Below, piece after piece: positions 1 to 10,433 of a stretch of 46,762 nucleotides of DNA. Position numbers and translations under genes: made by a program. Under the pieces are notes generated by a model. That model saw only the letters and a list, made by a program, of their open reading frames with translations, searched no databases and had not been told where the DNA came from. Location: the NCBI GenBank assembly GCA_002633005.1, contig NMRA01000963.1, positions 17,895 to 64,656 of the forward strand. The letters run 5' to 3'. This DNA comes from Phoronis australis (lineage: Eukaryota; Phoronida; Phoronidae). Position 1 is the first letter of the stretch, and each line of letters starts with the position of its first letter.

Positions 1-384
1 GCACTATTGCACTCGACTGATTCAACGCGTGTGGGATAAAATCGAAAAAATGAATGTTTGAGACGCATGTCACAAAAGCTTCTGCTGTCTTTTACGAGGA
101 CATGTTTTGTTCAACAAAAATGAATTCAAAGTTTACTTGTATATGCTTCCCCTCCTAAATAGTTTGCAATATGGCAAGTATAGAGTTTTAAAGGGAACTT
201 GGTGTTTTGCCAATTGGGGTTAACCTTCAGACTTGAACTGGTAACGATCAGGAAGAATTTGACTTGGGGACTACGGGAGAAATAGTTGGCCAAGTCGAAT
301 AATTATGTCTTTGCTCTCCCGTCCTCGATCATACTTATCTGACTACGAACTTTGACTAATGATCGAGGGAGGCGTCAATACAGT
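1..384. other. Flank left of the hAT element, no gene seen
   Basis: No coding exon, RNA gene or clear repeat is recognisable here. The last bases (377-384, aatacagt) resemble the bases just right of the hAT element (4953-4960, atacaagt) and are the likely remnant of its target-site duplication. Confidence 0.5.
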
Positions 385-1494
385 CAGTGGCGGATCTACG
401 TTTTCACTAAGGAGGGGTTCAGAATTCGCACGAATATGAGGCGCGTAGCTCCGAACGGGGGAAGGTCGGGAGGGTGACTTCCCCCACCCGTATAAGAGAT
501 TTTTTGTCTTTGTAGCCAAATATTGCAATTTCTATGTATTCTGGCAAGTTTGTGGCACTTAACGTGTCTCTGAAATTGATTTAAAACCCTTGTCGATTTC
601 GTTTTAGTGAACTCGCCTCGTAAGTTCCGCAAACCGTATTTATGCACATCCAGGTGTGAGTCACGCCACCAGCAAAATTTTAGTAAGAACATCAGTCTAC
701 GGACACCCACTTTTAGAAACTACCAAATATTCAAGAGCACAATGAGCATCAACAGTCACGTAAACACAAAACAATGAGATGATCGCGTGGCAACATCCTC
801 CAGCTGCTTAAGAACAAAGACTGCCACTGTTATGCCCGAAAACAAACAAATGTTCTGTCTCGTTACCAGAAAATGACGAACGATGGTGATATCAGCGCAT
901 TACTATGTCACTGAAGACGACAATGAGCACTTAAGTATTAAGCTGAATCACGTTGACCATTGGGTTACTCTATGTCACAACTGAAAAACGTCAAATGTAT
1001 TCGGAAGTCACAGAACCAAAACAGCTGTACACCGTGGTGAAAAGATATACAAGATCAGTTCGCTGATGGACCAGATGTACACCGAGAGTCAATACACAAA
1101 TAAGCTGGTCTGGTCTGTCGATAGACAAAAAGTACACTGCGCTAAATATCTCAACAAAAAGTACTGACTGAGTTAAATAATTTACAAAGCATTGTAGAAA
1201 ACAAATCTATAACGTATGTTATGTAGCTCTGCAAAATAGCGAGCTCGTCGTGGGACCAAAATGTAAACGTAGACCGGGAGAACTCTTCAAAAAGCAAAGC
1301 ACCCCTCCGCACGACTCGTGACCACGCCAAGCACTTTGGCAATACCTATGATAATGAACTGTTCCCATAAAATCTACAATGAAAGACAAAATCAGGTGAC
1401 CACTACATTGAAAACTGCTCCATAGACACTTTTTGATCATCAGTGCTTGTTCATACATGTATTTTAAGGACCATTGACAAAACTTGGCGCACTT

Positions 1495-1788
1495 TCAGTC
1501 AAACAAGATAGACTTGCAAAACACACGCCTTGGGTTGCGCTGGATAAAGCGCTTGACGACCAGTGACGTGTCTAGTCCTTTCGTTGTTTCATAATGCAAG
1601 GCCATCAGAGATAACCCAGCAAGCCTTTCCTGAGACATAGTAGCCCTCAAATGGGTCTTCACACGCCTCAGTACAGAAAATGATCTCTCTGCCTCACAGG
1701 ATCCGATAGGGGATACACATCCTATCAATATCAGCTCGCTTACGTTTGGAAAGATGTCGCCGTCTGCGTGCTTGAGTGTGGAACGCAA
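1495..1788 (-). pseudogene. hAT transposase, C-terminal dimerisation domain
   Basis: The 97-residue reading frame carries the hallmark of the hAT C-terminal dimerisation region: a GSCEAERSFSVLRRVKTHLR core followed by TMSQERLAGLSLMALHYE. This is the form found in ZMYM1-like and THAP0/P58IPK-repressor-like proteins, which are hAT derived. In this family the region drives transposase multimerisation. The frame is closed upstream by a TAA a few bases before 1788 and has no good splice acceptor there, so the join to the previous exon is broken or uses an unusual site. It ends at a natural-looking stop at 1495, about 1.1 kb inside the left end of the element. Confidence 0.75.
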
Positions 1789-1971
1789 GTTTTACTTGGC
1801 AATTCCTCTAGACTTTGAGTATTCCAGAAGGACCACCAGCGTCGGAGTTCTCGCTGAACTTAGAGCAAAGACATGGATACTTTTATGTTTCTAATATTAC
1901 TTAGGACAATCGGTAATTTAACAGAAGACACAACGTGTTTTTTAAAATGCCAGTGGTCAGAAGGGAGTCAC

Positions 1972-2171
1972 CTTCAGGGAGTCTGGTGATGGCAGGTCTA
2001 TGTCCCAGAAATGCAGCCGATCCTCCAGTGAGTCTAAGTCTGCATCCCTCATCCTGCTAACCACTACTGGCACAAAGGACGTGACAGCTTCCACCTGCCT
2101 GTTGTCTTTCGAAAACCTGGCGGTCAGCTGCTGCGACAGGTTATCTAGGAAGGGTTCTTCTGTAGTACTCA
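1972..2171 (-). pseudogene. hAT transposase internal exon with frameshift
   Basis: A strong acceptor (T-run then cag, at 2180-2172) opens this exon and a GTGACT donor closes it at 1971. The first bases read EYYRRT in one frame, the usual start of this transposase segment, but the continuing text (PFLDNLSQQLTARFS, then a DLDSLEDRLHFWDIDLP stretch) is in the next frame. A small indel near the beginning therefore disrupts the protein. The content corresponds to the alpha-helical region between the middle domain and the C-terminal dimerisation domain of ZMYM1/THAP0-like transposases. Confidence 0.6.
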
Positions 2172-2433
2172 CTGAAAAAAAAACACGTAATGACAGCATA
2201 TTTCACTACGCACTGCGTGACATAGAAAAGCAGATAAAGAGCAAAGTGGAAATACAAAATAGAATCGTCTTCTTTACGCTCTCGCAGACCCTCTGCTTTA
2301 GTGGGTAAATTTAGTGGGTAAATTTAGCATAAAATAATTTTCTGTTTCCGTTTCAGTTGTACACAAGCATCAAATAAAAGAGTAAGTCAGTAAAAAAAAT
2401 AATGTATAAAATGTGTAAAATTACAATTTATTA

Positions 2434-2697
2434 TCAGGGTGTTTCTGCAGGAACGTTAGCCCTATGCTTTTGGTGTCCGGATTGCCGAGGAATCTGGATA
2501 TCGAATCCAATATTCTCAGCTATGGTTTGCGCATCTTGGAACCATTCACGCCAGACGTCTTCGATGTTTGTTCTCAATATTTGTACTTCATCAATTGCTT
2601 TATCAATGAGCTTGTAAGCATCTACAACGTCAACGTCTCGTTTTTGCAGCTTGGCACTAAGCCCCTTGAGGTTATCAAGTCCGTTCAAAAGAGTCAC
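2434..2697 (-). pseudogene. hAT transposase middle domain
   Basis: The minus-strand frame reads a helical segment with KLQKRDVDVVDAYKLIDKA, a conserved W near IEDVWREWF, and then IPRQSGHQKHRANVPAETP. The 'IPR....Q.HR.N.PAE' motif is diagnostic for the ZMYM1/THAP0 group of hAT-derived proteins, where it is directly followed by an E-Y-Y-R-R segment. That segment is present in the next exon at 2171, so the two belong together. No clean donor follows the PAETP codons before in-frame stops, and the upstream frame is shifted near 2690, so this is best treated as a decayed copy. Confidence 0.7.
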
Positions 2698-2913
2698 AAG
2701 CGAAACTATATTTGACCCGCTGGAATGTCAAGGGTACTTCCTTTCCCCTTTTATCAACCTTATATGTGGCAAAATCGTCGCCTGTGTGCTTGCTTGTTAG
2801 ATACTGAAATTTCTTACTGTCAGTTAAAGTCGAAGCATTTCTACTCTGCACAATTATGCCAATGTCATACATAGGAGGAGTGGTTGTTGCATCACGGGCA
2901 GTACAGGGATTAC

Positions 2914-3285
2914 TTATACTGTATGTACATGTACAGTGACGGAAACAGTGGGTAAAGCATCAGAAGTAGCGGAAACATCGTTGGGGACGATGTCTAAACC
3001 ATCAGGAGAAGTGGTAATAGCGTCAGATACAGTGGTAGTTGTAGCATTGGAGACAGTAGAAACACCAGAGACAGTGGCTACCGCAACAGGGGCAGGGGTG
3101 ATAACGTCAGGAGAAATGGTTACATCATTAGAAATATCAAAATCAGCCTGAGAAACAGTAGTTACACCATCAGGGGCAGGGGTTTGGCCACCACTGCATG
3201 CACTAAGGGAGTGTCCAACGCTGAAATACAGAAAGATGCATAAGGTTCTAACGTCTGGGGGCATTTGTAAAGCAGTTAGTGACAT
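2914..3285 (-). other. Thr/Ser/Val-rich degenerate repeat ORF
   Basis: An open frame of 123 codons that is low in complexity: repeats built on T-V-S and T-S-P-D recur with a rough 24-30 nt period between 2935 and 3180. It lies inside the hAT element between its transposase relics and its right end. It could be simple-sequence expansion that happens to stay open, or a linker exon of the transposase gene. I do not recognise a domain. Confidence 0.3.
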
Positions 3286-4030
3286 GCAGGATACCGGGAA
3301 TTTTCTCAGATAAGCCCATGGATATTAATTCGGAAAATTATATTTTGTGGCGCTTCAGAAACTTCAAATATGCACCCGGGCTATTATTCGGAAACGGGGA
3401 GACACGTAAACAAGTATCTGCTGTGAAAATATCAGCGTTTTTGCATAAAAATGTAATTTTATTTACAAGCTTTAAGTCCCAAGTGCACCAATACTTTATT
3501 CCTAGTTATGAAATGATATATGCTCAACAAAAATGAATTTGTGACTGCAAGTAGACACTGAATTGATTTTCAGACGAAATTTACCGAATAAACTTCCCAA
3601 TATCTGAACACTTGAATCCCGAAATTGCAACACCAAATAAAGCCCTTGTGGGTGGGTCTTTCTACGAAAATTTCCGGTATAAAAGACGGCAGTGATTCTG
3701 ATTGCGGGTAGTGAACAAGGTCAGTGCTGAGGTCTGCAACAGAGATCCTTTTGCGGGGCTGAAATGGATATCTAGGAGGCCTGTTGAACACATGTCTTCG
3801 CGCGACTGCCGCAAGACTTGCTGAGAACGTACTGCCCACAAACAATCTCTGATACTGTACACTGTTCGAGTACGCGGTCAACCAAACCTCAGTGCCTTCC
3901 ATTACAGCCCTCACAAGGGAGTGGAAAATGTGTTTATATGTTTTTTAAAATAAATACGTGCCATGTGTAATGCATATTTATTGCGCAAGATAACTCAAGT
4001 TTTCACCAGTCAAGTTCAAGTTACAACAGA

Positions 4031-4397
4031 TAGATGAAGAAACATTCTAAAATTCCGGGAATTGAACACAGGTTGCACGAGTGAGAGAAAAACGTCTATA
4101 CAGTTCAGCCAAGAACCGCTTGCGGCCTGTCACCTGACCTAGAGAGTCTTTAGATGAAGAAACATTCTAAAATTCCGGGAATTGAACACAGGTTGCACGA
4201 GTGAGAGAAAAACGTCTATACACTGTACAGTTCAGCTAAGAACCGCTTGCGGCCTGTCACCTGACCTAGAGAGTCTTTAGATGAAGAAACATTTTAAAAT
4301 TCCGGGAATTGAACACAGGTTGCACGAGTGAGAGAAAAACGTCTGTACAGTTCAGCCAAGAACCGCTTGCGGCCTGTCACCTGACCTAGAGAGTCTT
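4031..4397 (-). repeat. Three tandem copies of a tRNA-like (SINE-type) unit
   Basis: Units occupy 4031-4150, 4151-4277 and 4278-4397, about 120 bp each; the middle one has an extra 7 bp. On the minus strand each unit holds a perfect polymerase III A box (TGGCTGAACTG, 4111-4101 in the first copy) and a perfect B-box core (GTTCAATTC, 4067-4059). The spacing is 44 nt, exactly that of a tRNA. Most of the T-arm can pair, but the acceptor stem cannot, so this is a tRNA-derived SINE head or tRNA pseudogene rather than a working tRNA. It sits inside the hAT transposon. Confidence 0.65.
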
Positions 4398-4952
4398 TAT
4401 CTGGCTGTACGTCACACGCGGTAGCCACGTGCCACAACACATGAGGTAAAAACGTACCACGTTGACTTGCCTGAATGTCAGGGTTGCAGTGTCATAGTAT
4501 TTTCTCTAATCATGTAAAGACGCTAGTTACCTAAAAAAATCGGCTATGGATCTTTGCTTTTTCCGCGATGGATCCATCAAAAATGCTTGGCTACTTCAGA
4601 CGGAAGCACGCACACAATTGAACTCCGCGCGACTTGGTGATGAGTCACTAAAACTCGAACTCGCTGGTTCCCTGTGTGTCCGCTATAGCTAGGGGCCTAG
4701 CGGACATGCAGGGAAGCGGCGAGAAACTCGAAATGCGTTGCTTTCCGTGATTACAGCAAATCACAATGCAAAGAAGTTATATTTTTCAGGGTGAACGTCT
4801 CAGTTTTTTCAAGGTGGTTTCCTTGGGATTTAACCTCGCTGACGGTGCCATTTTCGTTATGCTGGCGACGCTTTTTGTTTTTTTTATTTTTTGATCCTGT
4901 CCCAAGGGGGGGGCTGTTAAACCCCCTGAACCCCCCCGTAGATCCGCCACTG

Positions 4953-5415
4953 ATACAAGTAAATGTGATGTTGTCGAGGTTATAACAGGTGTCGACGGGA
5001 GAAGCCCGTGAAGGTAAAGCGGTGGTGGACTGCAGATGGAGAATTGTATAAGTGTTTGCAATCTCGTGGTTAGTCTAAGTGGTGGCGGATACGTCACATA
5101 GTGGAATCGACAAGGTGCGGACAAAAACTGTTTTAGCCCCCTCCTCTAATAAAGCAAACCCCATGCCTATAAACGATACTGCCTCGTTAAATAACGACGT
5201 TTCCTATAGTATGCAGTAGTAGTCGTTGTACTTGACATGTGTTCATATATTTCACTTTTGACCTTATTACATTTAGCTTCTCGGAAAAACGTCAAAAGGG
5301 AAATTTGATTCATGTCACATGTACTATACCCGTGGTAGCGGTTATTTGAATGGTATGCAGGCACGACGTTTTAATCCTCAGTCATGGCAGCGTGTATTGT
5401 ATACATGTTTTTCAG
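4953..5415. other. Intron between hAT and phospholipase A2 exon
   Basis: No exon was found here. In particular I searched by eye for the calcium-loop exon (Y-G-C-Y-C-G type) of the phospholipase A2 gene and did not see it. The stretch ends in the acceptor atgtttttcag at 5405-5415. Confidence 0.4.
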
Positions 5416-5549
5416 GTGTTGCAAAGACCACGATGCTTGCTACAACGACATTGTTCATGACACGAAATGCGGTTTCAATGGAGACCCCTCAGGGCTGTAT
5501 TCTACTCGGTATGACTTCAGCGACTGCGTTGACCGGGTCTCTACATGTA
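5416..5549 (+). CDS. Secreted phospholipase A2, active-site exon
   Basis: The exon encodes CCKDHDACYNDI, the signature of secreted calcium-dependent phospholipases A2, in which the His-Asp pair of C-C-x-x-H-D-x-C is the catalytic dyad attacking the sn-2 ester of phospholipids. Downstream cysteines at HDTKCGF and FSDCVDRVSTC fit the disulphide pattern of the group I/II fold. The exon is bounded by acceptor tttttcag (to 5415) and donor GTAAGT (5550). It begins in phase 2 and ends in phase 1, which matches the next exon at 6948. The exon with the signal peptide and calcium loop is missing from what I can see. In animals the family covers digestive, innate-immune and venom enzymes; sequence alone does not decide which. 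Confidence 0.8.
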
Positions 5550-6069
5550 GTAAGTACCGATATTTTAGTCGGCAGTAATCCCCGATATCAACAATGTTGG
5601 TTACACCCAACATTTGTGACAACAAGGTGCACTCCAGTACAGGGCAAGAGTCTTCTAAAAATGCAGTGCACTGGTGAAATCCCTATCTAAAAGTGACGGT
5701 AATCTTGTCCACGGGTACATCATCAAGTTTGTTGAAGATCGGCCATTTTCATTCGCCAAGCCGGGATGCCTCTACGTGAATCCAGCAAACCAACATGTTA
5801 CACAGCGCTCAAGGCGAAGACTATAAGTACAACATTCTTAACGAAAAATGGGTGAATAATGCAGCCTATCGAAAGCATGAGACAAAATTTTGTAGGCATT
5901 TATTTCCAAACCACAGTATAGGACTATGAAAACAAAATAAAAATTATACAACAGCTCTCGTGCACCCAATCTAAAAATAGGGGCACGAATTTTTGAGAAT
6001 GTGGGCTTTTACTAAGATTTACGAATTTTTGAAGTTTCTGCCTTTTTAGCGTTTTCTACTTTTTTCGTT

Positions 6070-6146
6070 TTATTTTGTTTTTCTGAGGCGGACCTTATTG
6101 CCCACTTCGACAAATGGGCCCGAGCCCTCCCTCAGTGCGTGCATGA
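6070..6146 (+). repeat. Partial copy of the GAGGCGGAC MITE family
   Basis: The stretch ctgaggcggaccttattgcc and the end gtgcgtgcatg correspond to the right part of the full element at 14236-14469. It lies in the intron between the two phospholipase A2 exons and appears truncated on its left side. Confidence 0.5.
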
Positions 6147-6269
6147 TCAATAATAATTTATTGATATTGGATCGTATCAATACCTTTGTGCAATACTGAT
6201 ATTGATTACTACTGCCGCAACTGCAACTTGGAAACAATGTTTGTTTACATGTACGTGTAAGATCACATG

Positions 6270-6335
6270 AAGACAATGATGATTTTAAGAAATGACGGCG
6301 ATGATGATGGTGAGGATGGTGATGAAGATACATGT
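6270..6335. repeat. Degenerate GAT/GGT trinucleotide-like tract
   Basis: Runs such as gacggcgatgatgatggtgag and gatggtgatgaaga make a purine-rich simple repeat. It gives a spurious His-rich frame on the other strand. Confidence 0.45.
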
Positions 6336-6947
6336 AGTAGCAAAGTATTGCAGAACATGTATAGAGCTTTTCAAAGAAAGCTCGACTGCCAATGGCTGCA
6401 TTTTCTTGGATTAGGCGGTTTCGTCGGGTGAACTGGCTAAGTTATCTAACTGGTCTGTGACCCGGAAGTCGTAATCTAAAACCAATCACAAGCTTTACCA
6501 CGTTGAACCAGCGGGAGCCGGAGATATCAATCGAGTTGAGACAATGTTTAGCGAAGTATATTGGTACATGTAGTTGCCTCAAGCAGTTGGACTGTGCGGT
6601 CAGGTGCAACTTACGATACTACAAGTACTTAATTACCATCATTTTAATATTGATATGACATGCAGGCACAAACTCGGTTCTGTAATGTTGAAAAAGCAGT
6701 GATACCTTATATATACGGGATATTATCGACTCATGAGTGTTTGATGGGATTATAATGTATTATTGTGGTATGGTGAAAACATTTACACAACCCTTTACAG
6801 TGTTTTTATTCCGGCTCTTAAATGCATTTTTCTCGACTTCTAATTAATAGTCAGCATGGTTAATACCTGATGTCGAAGAAAAAAAATAATGCGTAGTACA
6901 AACTGTAGATCACTAAATTGCTAATTTGATTATGCATGTTTTTTCAG

Positions 6948-7120
6948 CTGAAAAGGACGACTACACAAATTTTATTTGGCAACCTTGGTTCTGGACTCCC
7001 AGCTTCCCAATCGAGTGCCGGGTGGCAAAGTGCAAATGTGACCTTGAGTCTGCCAATTGTTTCGCAAAGAATGAAGTCAACAAAAAGTATATCGATTACG
7101 ATCAAAAGCTCTGTATTTGA
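6948..7120 (+). CDS. Secreted phospholipase A2, last exon
   Basis: After acceptor tgttttttcag (to 6947) the frame reads a segment ending CRVAKCKCDLESANCFAK, then N-E-V-N-K-K and a final Cys before the TGA at 7118-7120. The pattern C-x-C-D-x-x-x-A-x-C-F is the conserved C-terminal helix and disulphide block of group I/II phospholipases A2, whose Asp supports the catalytic His. The exon starts in phase 1, so it joins the 5549 donor in frame. The protein therefore ends at the usual place for a secreted enzyme of about 120-130 mature residues. The W-rich stretch IWQPWFWTPSF in the middle is unusual for the family. Confidence 0.8.
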
Positions 7121-7140
7121 TTTGTCAAAAATTTCATGAT

Positions 7141-7146
7141 AATAAA
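7141..7146 (+). promoter_or_regulatory. Polyadenylation signal of the phospholipase A2 gene
   Basis: AATAAA lies 21 bp after the stop codon of the phospholipase A2 last exon, on the same strand. This implies a very short 3' UTR. Confidence 0.5.
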
Positions 7147-7149
7147 TTT

Positions 7150-8560
7150 CCGATGAAAATTGTGCTGGAGCACTTTTGATTGCTTGGTGTCCCATTTGAG
7201 TTTTGCAACGGTAAAGTGTCCTCTTAGTGCAAACTGTGCGCCATGGCATCCGTCAATACAGAGAGTCGAGGGAATATTTAAGGTTGGTTGACACGAGTTT
7301 GACTAATAATACGAATAAACCTAATTATTCACACGTTACCCTTCGAATAAGCCATCCTCTTTGATCCGGTTACGACCACCCGTAATAAACAACAATCTGC
7401 GTGTCCTTCCATTGCTGACAGTAATAGCAGACCATGTCGCCGTGGTCATGTACATGTACGCCGTAGGCAGGTATAAATACGTGATAACACAGTCCAATAA
7501 AAACCAACAATCTCAAAATACAGCAAATAGCATCCACTGAAACATGCATATATTACACATTGATTTTAAGATTAACCCATTCCATGAATCTGGAGACGAT
7601 TTGGTAATGAACATGATTTGAACACATCCATGAAATTATCTGTCGCGGTTCACTAGATCTTCCGTCACTGCGTGCTATTCAAGTTATTCGAAGTCACACC
7701 TGTTGACAAACAAAACGTCCAAAGGACACAAACGTTGCAAATCCCCTTCGGATGTCTTTCCATGCTACGTTTGGTAAGTGTTTCGCGCAAGGTCACGCGT
7801 TTTCCTCAGTCTCGCGATTGTCCTTGCCTAAGTCGTGTGACGACCAAAAGAGTGGAATTGGAACTCCTCGTCAAAGTGACCTTAATTTCACTAGACATGG
7901 TTCACCAAAGTTATGAGTAGCAAAGTACAAGAAAAATTAAAACTGGCATTATACACCAAGCAACAGCTGATATTCGTTACTCTTCAAAAAGGCATCCAGG
8001 AAATGCACTACTTCACCTATGAATCCCTTGGCTTACATGTGTATATCCGGGATTTGTTAACTTCGGATTGCTGTGCCACTGTACCATTTCTAAATATAAG
8101 ATATGCATGATCACTTAGATTGATGAAATGAAGTTAACGGAACAAGTTTTACATAGAGTAAGCCCTATCCACGCACAAAAACAAAAACTCATGTACACGA
8201 TGATTCTCCTGAAACAGCCATTAAGCTTTTGCCAATCATTTTTCCAATAAAGTCAACGACTTCAAGATTTGCAGACTGGTCAGTGTTATGTTTTTAGGTT
8301 ACAGTATGCTGATGTTGAAGTTTTTTTAATGCTATCGTTTTCGCCAGCGTGCCAGCGGTTCTCCCTACAGTGCACCGTTGTTGCACTACATTTAAGTCCA
8401 GTGAAGCCCGAGGAAGGGTGAAACAATGTCTGTAACGCAGTGACCTTGATGTAACAAAATTAAAGTCAATTTTAACATATCCTTACTCCCTTCCAAGAAA
8501 ATGATCTGATGTGGAAGTTTCAAAGATTGTAGGTTGAGAGGAATCTTAGGCTTAATTAAC
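7150..8560. other. Intergenic stretch, nothing recognised
   Basis: Only short, unconvincing open frames (for example 7672-7920 plus) without family resemblance or good splice context. No RNA gene seen. Confidence 0.4.
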
Positions 8561-8599
8561 AAGAGCAACGCGTAGCGCTGAAATGCGCCCACAACTGGT

Positions 8600-9905
8600 G
8601 TGCTTTTAGGGCTGTTTATTTGTGTCATAAAAATGGCCACTAGATGGCGCAAAACGTACAATCTATCCGAAAAACGGGAACATGCCATTGCGTCTTTAAT
8701 AGAAAGCTGTACAACAAATTTCATAGAAATCGGGAACTTCACAAAAACAACGTAAAACAGAATAAAATGAAATTGCCACTAGGGGGCACACTGTTCATTG
8801 GATCCGCCTGAAAGACGTCATTGTCTGTTTTTAGCTTCATATAAATAGACTTACTAATTAAATCTAATAAAGTTCGTGAAGTGGGCTTAGGAGATACAGC
8901 TATGGGCTCAAAACAAAAGAAAACAAACAAAACTACCGCTAGGAGGCGCTACAGTAGTCAAAATTGTCATCGTCAACCGTCCTCTTCACACTAGGAACAT
9001 ATACGCAAATTTTCAATATCATTCTCAGAATGTTTTGGTTGATAGAGGGATAGGCGCCAAAAACCAGACTCGAAAACAGCAAAAGTGGCCACTAGGTGGA
9101 GCAAAATAACTCGATTCCATCGGAAAATGGGAGGATAGCGTCATCCCACCAATAGATGCCCGTATGCAAAATTTCATGAAAATCCGTTGAGGACCTTTGT
9201 AGATACAGAAGTAAACGTAAAACCAGTAGTAAGATCCATTTGAAAATCATCGTCGTCCGTTGTCAATATCATATGAACTCACTTGTTAAATTTAGTTAAG
9301 ATCCTGCAAACTGTTTAGGATATACAGCACATACACTCCCACATGCCAATTTTCACAATTATCCTGAAAGCGGTTTGTTGTTAGAGGGGTGGACGCCAAA
9401 AACAGACTCAAAAACAGTAAATGTGGCCACTAGGTGGCGCAAAGTAGGTCGAATCCGTCTGAAAACGGAAAGATACTGTCACCTTTCTAACAAAAGCCCG
9501 TTAACCAAATTTTATAAAAATACGTTGAGGACTTTTGAAGATACAGAGGTGAACGTAAAAAAATAAACTTGCCCCTAGGTGGCACACCAGTAGTGAGATC
9601 TGTCCGAAAGCCGTCGCCGTCTGTTGTCATCATCATATAAATGCACTCACTAAATTTAGTAAAGATCCTGCAAACTGTTCAGGAGATATAGCCATAGGCG
9701 TAAAAAACAATACTGCCACTAGGAGGCGACACAGTAGTCAAAGTCGTCGGAAAGTCATCGTCAACCGTCCTCTTCAAGAACATACATGCCAATTTTCACA
9801 ATCGTGCTTAGAGCGGTTTGATTGATAGAGGGGTGGACGCTACAAAACAGACTCGAAAACAGTAAAAATGGCCACTAGGTAACGCAAACTACGTTGAATC
9901 CATCC
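8600..9905 (+). repeat. Tandem array with CTCF-like cores
   Basis: Diverged units of roughly 340-450 bp follow one another. Each complete unit has up to three copies of a 14-bp core: type A (CCACTAGRTGGCGC followed by AAA) at 8637, 9089, 9427 and 9872; type B (CCACTAGGGGGCAC) at 8776 and 9572; type C (CCGCTAGGAGGCGC) at 8936 and 9716. Text between cores is also shared, such as 'gatccgtccgaaagccgtcgtcc' and 'gttgaggacctttgaagatacagag' variants. The cores fit the published CTCF consensus, but binding is inference. Related single copies with a terminal hairpin are at 21281-21652 and 24995-25312. The second unit lacks B and C cores. Confidence 0.75.
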
Positions 9906-9919
9906 GTAACCTGGTTCCC

Positions 9920-9960
9920 GGGCCTCACAAGATGACGTCACGGATAACTTGTGAAGGCCC
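9920..9960. promoter_or_regulatory. Hairpin with a CRE palindrome in its loop
   Basis: GGGCCTCACAAG (9920-9931) can pair with CTTGTGAAGGCCC (9948-9960) with a one-base bulge. The loop holds TGACGTCA (9933-9940), the full cyclic-AMP response element palindrome bound by bZIP factors of the CREB/ATF type. It lies at the point where the repeat array stops abruptly. Function is not known. Confidence 0.4.
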
Positions 9961-10433
9961 AGGTACAGGGCACTAGAACGATGGTTTTCATTGGCTGTCA
10001 GCTGGCAATTTTTAACCAGGAAGTTGACCTGCGCATGCTTGTATCCGGTAATACGTTATCAGGTCGCTAGGTGTCGCGAGAATAAAAGTTATTTTTGGGT
10101 TGCGTTTGCAGTCGAACCAAGGAGTGTACGAGTATAGGAGAGTTCACTCCGCCATTTTACCATTCGCCGCAATGGTTACCGGTCGAAACACTAGCGCTCC
10201 AAGCGGTGAATAATCAATACTTACTTAGGAGCGCAGTCTGAACAATGTAAACACTGATGAATTCATACTTTAATGACGTTCAACGTGCAATAAAATTACT
10301 GTGTGATTAAAAATGGTTAGAATACGTAAACTAACATCCACTTATAATCGAATGAGAATGAAAATGTGTATTTTAATCAATATTAAAGTGTATTTGTTTT
10401 TATTCTTTTGAAGCTCCCTTCAAAATCTATCAC

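Larger units (their letters stand above)
385..4952 (-). mobile_element. hAT-superfamily DNA transposon, full length but decayed
   Basis: The element starts with CAGTGGCGGATCTACG at 385-400 and ends with its exact reverse complement at 4937-4952, a 16-bp perfect terminal inverted repeat of the type known for hAT elements. The flanks aatacagt (377-384) and atacaagt (4953-4960) look like an 8-bp target duplication with one small indel. Transposase relics lie on the minus strand: a middle domain at 2434-2697, a following exon at 1972-2171 and a C-terminal dimerisation domain at 1495-1788. The order and strand agree with one gene whose 5' end is near 4.9 kb. The coding parts contain frameshifts and I could not find the N-terminal part, so it is probably no longer autonomous. 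Position just left of the phospholipase A2 exons suggests insertion in an intron of that gene, which is inference. Confidence 0.75.

Noticed and set aside
3676-3684. TATAAAAG on the plus strand within the hAT
   Set aside because: Strong TATA match but no plus-strand gene downstream and transposase is on the other strand.
3570-3914. 114-codon minus frame inside the hAT as transposase N-terminus
   Set aside because: No BED finger or other transposase motif could be recognised; not enough to assign.
4031-4397. CRISPR-like array
   Set aside because: The units are contiguous 120-bp repeats without spacers in animal DNA; tRNA-like boxes explain them better.
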